Below are positions 59,251 to 64,000 of a stretch of 64,000 bases of DNA, piece after piece. The stretch spans positions 1,302,001 through 1,366,000 of the forward strand of contig CAVRRZ010000005.1 of the NCBI GenBank assembly GCA_963723745.1. The letters are read 5' to 3'. The notes below the pieces were generated by a model. The model worked only from the letters and a program-made list of their open reading frames with translations. It was not told the origin of the DNA and did no database searches. A program made the translations under genes and the position numbers. The stretch's first letter is position 1. Each line of letters begins with the position of its first letter. The DNA comes from CAVRRZ01 sp963723745 (GTDB taxonomy: Bacteria; Actinomycetota; Actinomycetes; Mycobacteriales; Geodermatophilaceae).

Positions 59251-60625
59251 GCGAGCGCGAGCCCGTCGTCCGTCGTCCGGGTGACCCCGACCGTGGCCAG
59301 CGTGCCGAGCGGGCCCGCGATCTGCTCCGCGTCGCCGACCACGACGGCGGTGAGCGCGTCGGGAGCGAGGTAGCGACGGGCGGCCTCCTGCACCTCGCTC
59401 GACGGTCACCGCGGCCAGCGCCCGCTGGTGCTCGGCGAGCCACCCGGCCGGGAGACCCGCTCCGATCAGCGCCGACAGCGTGCTCGCCAGGCCGGCGTGC
59501 GTGGCGGTCGACAGCGCCATGCTGCCCAGGATGTAGCGGCGCGCGCCGTCGAGTTCGGCGTCGGTGACCGGCAACAGCGCCATGCGACCGAGCTCGTACC
59601 AGGTCTCGAGCAGCGCCGGGCCGGTCACCTCGGTGGCGACGTCGGCCTCGACGTAGGAACGACGAGGCGGCGGCCTGGTGGTCGACGCGAGCGCGCGGGC
59701 TGTAGCTGTAGCCGCGCCGCTCGCGGATGTTCTCGACCAGCCGGGAGGAGAAGTACCCGCCGAAGATCATGTTGGCCAGGCGGACGGCCGCCAGGTCGGG
59801 GTCGGTGCGGCGAGGGGCCGGGCCGCCGAAGCCGGAGGTTGGACTGGACGGCGCCGGGACGGTCGACCACCTGCGACCCCGAGGTGGCGGTCCTCGGCCA
59901 CCGGCGGCGCCTCGACGGCGACGCCGGTGGCCGACCAGCGGATCCAGCGCCGCCGCGACGCCGTCGGTGGCGGCCACCGGGTCGAGCTCGCCGACCAGGA
60001 CCAGCGTGCTGCCGGCAGGCAGTACGCGCTCGCACGTGCAGCCGGCGCAGTACCTCGCCGTCCACGGCGGTCACGAGCTCGGGCGTCGGGCAGCGTGACC
60101 GCGTAGGGGTGGGCGCCGTAGCGGCGGGCGGACAGGGCGGCGCGGGCGATGACCGCCGGGCTGGGACAGCGCGATGCCGATCCGCTCGGCGACGCGGTCC
60201 CGCTCGCCCACGACCTTGTCGTCGGGGTAGGTGGCCTCGGTCAGCAGCTCGGCGAGCACCCCGAGCACCGCGGGCCAGGCCCTCGGGCAGCAGCGTCGTG
60301 CCGAGCAGCAGCCGGTCGGGGTCGCTGGACACCGACAGCTCGGCCCCGTGGCCCTGCAGCAGCTGCGCGATCCGGTCTGGTCGTGCCGCTGCGTGCCCAG
60401 CAGCACCGCACCGGACAGGACGGCGGTACGGGCGGTGTGCGACAGCGGCGTCGGCGGCGTCCGCGGCGGCGAAGGGAACCCGCAGGCGGAGCTCGATCAG
60501 CGGCACGCCCGGCCGGGGGACGACGACGACCCGCAGCCCGTTGGGCAGCGTGGTCTCGGCGACGTCGGGCACCGGCTGCGGGCGCGGCTCACCCAGCGGC
60601 GGGATGATCGAGGTCGAGCGGTCAT
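59247..60625 (-). CDS. M16-family peptidase, non-catalytic subunit, frameshifted
   Basis: About 455 residues. LGEPRPQPVPDVAETTLPNG, LRVVVVPRPGVPLIELRLRV and the later GAVQSNLRLRRPGP, NMIFGGYFSSRLVENIRERR and GYSYSPRARVDH are M16 C-terminal blocks. The N-terminal half has no HxxEH zinc motif, so it is the partner subunit of the upstream M16 protein. ATG at 60625 overlaps that gene's TGA, and its own stop overlaps the nudC start. The frame breaks at least nine times (for example near 60612, 60430, 60375, 60285, 60165, 60080, 59940, 59860 and 59660). Confidence 0.88.
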
Positions 60626-61940
60626 CGGGCGTCCTCCCGGTGGCACGCAGCTCCAGCACGGCGACGGTGCCGGGGTCGAGCGCGCGCGCGGCCGCCTGGA
60701 CCTGCTCCGGGGTGACAGCGGCGAGCCGGGCGGCCAGCTCGCCGGCCAGCTCGGCGCGGCCGTGGACGATCTCGGCGGCGGCGAAGGCCAGCGTGCGGCC
60801 GAGGACGGAGTCGGCCTGGCGCAGCAGCTGCGCCTCGGTACGGGCCTGGACGCGGCGCGAGCTCGTCGGCGGGGACGCCGTCCTCGGCGATCCGGCGCGA
60901 CCTCCTCGTGGACCGCGTCGAGGACCCGGTCGACGGGCACGGCGGCCGGGTGGTGCACCTGCGTGGTGAGCAGCGTGGCGTCCCGGACGTCGAAGGGGTC
61001 GCCGAACAGCCCGACGTAGCTGCTCTGCGCGATCGCGATGCGGTCGTCGTGCACGAGCCGGCGCTCCAGCCGCGAGGCGTCGCCCTCGCTGAGCAGCTCG
61101 GCGAGCAGGACGGTGCCCAGGTAGCTTGTCGAACTCGCGCGACCGGGTCGGGCACCCGCCAGCCGAGCGCGACGGCCGGCGCCGGCGCCAGCGTGTCCTC
61201 GACCGTCGCCGCGGCGCTGCGTGGTGGGCAGCGGCTCGCCGGTGTCGGGCGTGGGCGGCACGTCGCGGGCGGCGACGGGGCCGAACCAGCGCTCGATCAG
61301 CCGCTCGGTCTCGGCGACGTCGAGGTCGCCGCCGATGCAGAGGACGGCGTTGCCCGGCGCGTAGTACCGCGGAGAAGAAGTCGGCCGCGTCGTCGACGGT
61401 GGAGGACTCGAGGTCGACGAACGAGCCGTAGCCGTCGTGGGTGTTGGCGAAGCTCTCGAACGCGACCTGCGGCAGCTGCAGCCAGGGGAACGCGCCGTAG
61501 GGCCGGTTGAGCACGTTGACCCGGATCTCCTCCTTGACCACGTCGATCTGGTTGCGGAGGTTCTCCTCGGTGATCGCCGGGGCGGCCATGCGGTCGGCCT
61601 CGAGGAACAGCGCGCGCTCCAGCGCCTCGGCCGGCAGCGCCTGGTAGTAGTTCGTGTAGTCCTGGTGGGTGGAGCCGTTGAAGGTGCCGCCGGCGGCCTG
61701 CACCAGGCGGGCGTGCTCCATCTTCGGCACGTTCGCCGAGCCCTGGAACATCAGGTGCTCGAAGAGGTGGGCGAAGCCGGTGCGGCCCTCGGGCTCGTTG
61801 CGCATGCCGACGTCGTAGAAGACGCTCACCGCCACCACGGGCACGCTGCGGTCCGGGGCGAGGACGACGCGCAGTCCGTTGTCGAGCCGGAAGCGCTCCA
61901 CCGGGTGCCGCAGGGTCAGTTCGGCACCGGCTGCAGTCAC
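60622..61940 (-). CDS. M16-family zinc peptidase, catalytic subunit, frameshifted
   Basis: About 435 residues. The inverted zinc motif is GRTGFAHLFEHLMFQGSANV (HxxEH), followed by GGTFNGSTHQDYTNYYQALP and the distal ligand region NLRNQIDVVKEEIRVNVLNR. Substrate-strand blocks FRLDNGLRVVLAPDRSVPVV and VAVSVFYDVGMRNEPEGRTG are clear. GTG at 61940. It is coupled to a second, motif-less M16 gene, so the active enzyme is probably a heterodimer like mitochondrial processing peptidase. The frame breaks near 61370, 61222, 61125, 60900 and 60860. Confidence 0.9.
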
Positions 61941-61975
61941 GGGTCCGACAGTAACCGCGGGACGCCGTCGCGGTG

Positions 61976-62866
61976 TCACAGCACCTCGACGCCGTCGACG
62001 ACGCGGTCGATCGTCCCGTAGAGCTCGGCGTGGGTGTTCGGGATCGAGAGTACAGCAGCGCCGGCACCGCGCCGGCCGACGTCGACCAGCAGCACCGCGG
62101 CGCGCTCCCCGGTCGCCTCGTAGCCGGGCACGTCCCAGGACAGCTGGAACTCGAACAGGTGCGCGTCGTGCCCGTCGACGGTGAGCGCCTCGTCCCGCAG
62201 CACCCGCTGCTCGTTGGGGCTCGGGTAGTAGTTGGCCCGCTCGCTCGTCGCGATCGCCAGGGTCGTGCTGCGCAGGCTCGCCGGGCCGGTCCAACCGAAG
62301 CCGTCGGCGATCGGTCCGGAGGTGCACTCGGCCAGGTAGACACCGCCGGACGGCGGGTCCTCCTGGGTGACGAAGTACTGCCCGGCGGTCGACGTCGTCT
62401 CGGCCTTCTGCGAGAGGTCGTACTCGAACCATCCGTTGCCGAGGTAGCGGGTAGGAGATGCCGGCGGCCTCGTCGACGACCGGACCGTGCCGGGCGGGAA
62501 CTCCGGCGGGTCCGGCGGCGCGGGCAGGGAGAACGTCGGGACCGATGGGCCGGCAGCCGGGGTCGGGTCGCGGTCACCCGACGTCCCGACGAGGACGGCG
62601 GTGACCACGACGACGGCGAGGACGAGCAGCGTCAGCCCGACGACCCACGGCGTCCGGCTGGGCGGGGCGTTCTCGCCCGGCGCCGGCCCGGCCGGGACCC
62701 GGTCGGCGATCGGTGGCCGGCTGCCGGGCATGGTGCCGACGGCGACACCCGGGCCGGCCGGCGTGGTGACCTCGGACCACGTCTCGCCGCTCCACCAGCG
62801 GACCATGCCCGGGGCGCCGTCGGGGTCCGGGTACCAGCCGGGCGGCGCCGGGACCTGCTCGTTCAC
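61976..62866 (-). CDS. DUF2510 membrane-anchored protein
   Basis: A 296-residue protein from GTG at 62866: VNEQVPAPPGWYPDPDGAPG then MVRWWSGETWSE is the DUF2510 module. A Pro-rich linker, one membrane helix (WVVGLTLLVLAVVVVTAVLV) and an extracytoplasmic domain with FVTQEDPPSGGVYLAECTSG and HAELYGTIDRVVDGVEVL follow. Two compensating shifts near 62455 and 62485 scramble about ten residues. The function is unknown. It lies between the M20 and M16 genes on the same strand. Confidence 0.85.
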   Translation of the reverse strand: MNEQVPAPPGWYPDPDGAPGMVRWWSGETWSEVTTPAGPGVAVGTMPGSRPPIADRVPAGPAPGENAPPSRTPWVVGLTLLVLAVVVVTAVLVGTSGDRDPTPAAGPSVPTFSLPAPPDPPEFPPGTVRSSTRPPASPTRYLGNGWFEYDLSQKAETTSTAGQYFVTQEDPPSGGVYLAECTSGPIADGFGWTGPASLRSTTLAIATSERANYYPSPNEQRVLRDEALTVDGHDAHLFEFQLSWDVPGYEATGERAAVLLVDVGRRGAGAAVLSIPNTHAELYGTIDRVVDGVEVL

Positions 62867-62870
62867 GACG

Positions 62871-64000
62871 TCACGACAGGGATCTGCGGGCCGCTGCCAG
62901 CTCGCTCCAGAGGTGTGCCGCGGCCTCCGCGCAGCGGTGCAGCATGGGCAGCAGCACCCGCTCGTTCGGCGAGTGGATGCGGTCGGTGGGCAGCCCGGCC
63001 CCGAGGAACAGCAGCGGCGCGCCCAGGTGCTCGACGAGGTCGGCCTCCGGGCCACTGCCTCCCTCGCGGGTGAACAGCACGCGGTCGGGCTCGGTGTCGA
63101 AGGCCCGGGCGATCGCGCGCAGCAGCGCCGCCATGTGCCGGCGAGTCGAGGTCGCTCGCGCAGGGGGCGACGCCACCGGGCGGCGTGTGCACCTCGGCTT
63201 CGATGCCCGTCGGGCAGGTTCGACTCGACCCAGGCGCGCACCATCGGGCCGATGTCTTCGGGGCGCTGGTCGGACACGAGCCGGAAGGTCAGCTTGGCGT
63301 GCGCCTCGGCCGGGACGATCGTCTTGTGGCCGGGCCCGGTGTAGCCGCCCCACATGCCGTTGACCTCGGCGGTCGGCCGTGCGCCGATGCGCTCGAGGGT
63401 GCTGAAACCCTCCTCCCCGCACGGTCGCCCGGGAGGCCGCCGGGCCGGCGAGCCACTCCTGCTCGTCGAACGGCACCCGGCTCATCAGCTCGCGCTCGCG
63501 ATCGCCGAGCGGCCGCACCTTGTCGTAGAAGCCGGGCAGGGTGACCCGGCCGTCGGCGTCGTGCAGGCTCGCCAGCAGGCCGGCCAGGGCGTGCAGCGGG
63601 TTCGGGACGGCGCCGCCGAAGGAGCCCGAGTGCAGGTCGACGGCGGGCCCGCGCAGCGTGATCTCGGCGTCGGCCAGGCCGCGCATGGCGACCACGGCGC
63701 TCGGGACGTCGGGAGCGGCCATGCCGGTGTCGCTGACCACGACACGTCGCAGGCCAGCCGGTTCTTCTGCTGCTCGAGGAGGGCGGCGAAGTGCGGCGAC
63801 CCGGACTCCTCCTCGCCCTCGATCAGGAGCTTCACGGTGACCGCCGGGGTGTCGCGGCCGGTCGCGGCGAGGTGCGCCCGCATACCGAGCAGGTGGAAGG
63901 CGACGTTGCCCTTGTCGTCGATCGCGCCGCGGGCGTGCAGCTCCGGGCCCTGGTCGGGTCCTCGACGCGGGTGGGCTCGAACGGCGGGTGCACCCACAGC
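62871..64000 (-). CDS. M20-family dipeptidase, 5' end outside window, frameshifted
   Basis: The C-terminal 370 or so residues of an M20 metallopeptidase. HARGAIDDKGNVAFHLLGMR includes the bridging Asp, and VKLLIEGEEESGSPHFAALL the catalytic Glu pair. The dimerisation domain shows GPAVDLHSGSFGGAVPNPLH, and the end is LLFLGAGLPTDRIHSPNERV with the final ligand His. It is of the dipeptidase/DapE-like type. The frame breaks near 63958, 63740, 63415, 63210 and 63145. The stop is at 62871, five bases before the DUF2510 start, so these genes form one operon reading leftward. Confidence 0.88.
   Translation of the reverse strand, partial: CGCTRRSSPPASRTRPGPGAARPRRDRRQGQRRLPPARYAGAPRRDRPRHPGGHREAPDRGRGGVRVAALRRPPRAAEEPAGLRRVVVSDTGMAAPDVPSAVVAMRGLADAEITLRGPAVDLHSGSFGGAVPNPLHALAGLLASLHDADGRVTLPGFYDKVRPLGDRERELMSRVPFDEQEWLAGPAASRATVRGGGFQHPRAHRRTADRRGQRHVGRLHRARPQDDRPGRGARQADLPARVRPAPRRHRPDGARLGRVEPARRASKPRCTRRPVASPPARATSTRRHMAALLRAIARAFDTEPDRVLFTREGGSGPEADLVEHLGAPLLFLGAGLPTDRIHSPNERVLLPMLHRCAEAAAHLWSELAAARRSLS

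Overview
The window is a very GC-rich (roughly 72-74% by eye) chromosomal segment from an actinobacterium. WhiB1, WhiB7, SigR/RsrA, a mycoredoxin, UvrD2 with HRDC, ribosomal protein bL37 and the Kgd-type fused 2-oxoglutarate dehydrogenase are all actinobacterial markers. Two gene orders match what I remember of Mycobacterium tuberculosis. One is whiB1-pdtaS-biotinyl protein-rshA-sigH-SRAP-aroA-rsgA (about Rv3219-Rv3228). The other is UPF0182-PDZ protease-DUF2342-AarF-whiB7-uvrD2-mrx2-nudC (about Rv3193c-Rv3199c). A Geodermatophilaceae-like genome (Blastococcus, Geodermatophilus, Modestobacter) is my best guess, from inference only. I see no prophage, transposase, integrase, CRISPR array or rRNA operon, so this is mostly conserved core chromosome.

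Layout. 1-6.6 kb: an ankyrin-repeat fragment, kgd, a small DUF6104 protein, a YdjM-like membrane protein and rtcB. 6.6-13.3 kb: malic enzyme (-), divergent sodX/sodN (nickel superoxide dismutase), the phospholipid operon psd-pssA-GNAT, an M1 peptidase lipoprotein and a HAD phosphatase. 13.3-21.5 kb: a membrane protein, a lipid kinase, whiB1 convergent with pdtaS, a GNAT, a stand-alone biotinyl protein with a degenerate biotin-carboxylase-like partner, bL37, rsrA-sigR and ybaK. 21.6-28.6 kb: fused spermidine synthase, SRAP protein, aroA, rsgA, a conserved hypothetical, an ArsR/DUF2087 regulator and hisN. 28.6-34.6 kb: a protein made of 20-residue repeats, the aldo/keto reductase-XdhC-xylulokinase operon, and cbs-metB transsulfuration genes. 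34.8-43.1 kb: VOC protein, nhaA, DsbA-like protein, GNAT, two initiator tRNAs, ThrE-type exporter, alpha/beta hydrolase, a fused HD-GYP-like/LuxR regulator and an F420-type reductase. 43.2-64 kb: UPF0182 protein, YlbL-type protease, DUF2342 protein, YgjP-like protein, zinc-ribbon protein, an E1-like protein, AarF kinase, zinc-finger protein, whiB7 with a long leader, uvrD2, mycoredoxin, ANTAR protein, a uridine-kinase-like gene, nudC, a pair of M16 peptidases, a DUF2510 protein and an M20 dipeptidase running off the right edge.

Stress and redox functions recur. SigR/RsrA, a mycoredoxin, NiSOD, WhiB1 and WhiB7 sense thiol, superoxide, nitric oxide and antibiotic stress in relatives. PdtaS plus an ANTAR protein point to RNA-level antitermination control. 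The best-supported regulation visible is a SigR-type promoter (GGAAT-19-GTT) in front of sigR and an attenuator-type leader in front of whiB7.

Sequence quality caveat. Many conserved, probably essential genes (kgd, rtcB, aroA, rsgA, cbs, metB, nudC, both M16 genes) are broken by many one-base frameshifts that preserve protein homology on both sides. Other stretches (about 15-24 kb and 34.8-57.9 kb) are clean. The extra base is usually C after G or G after C. I treat these as sequence errors, annotate each locus as one gene, and mark the shifts.
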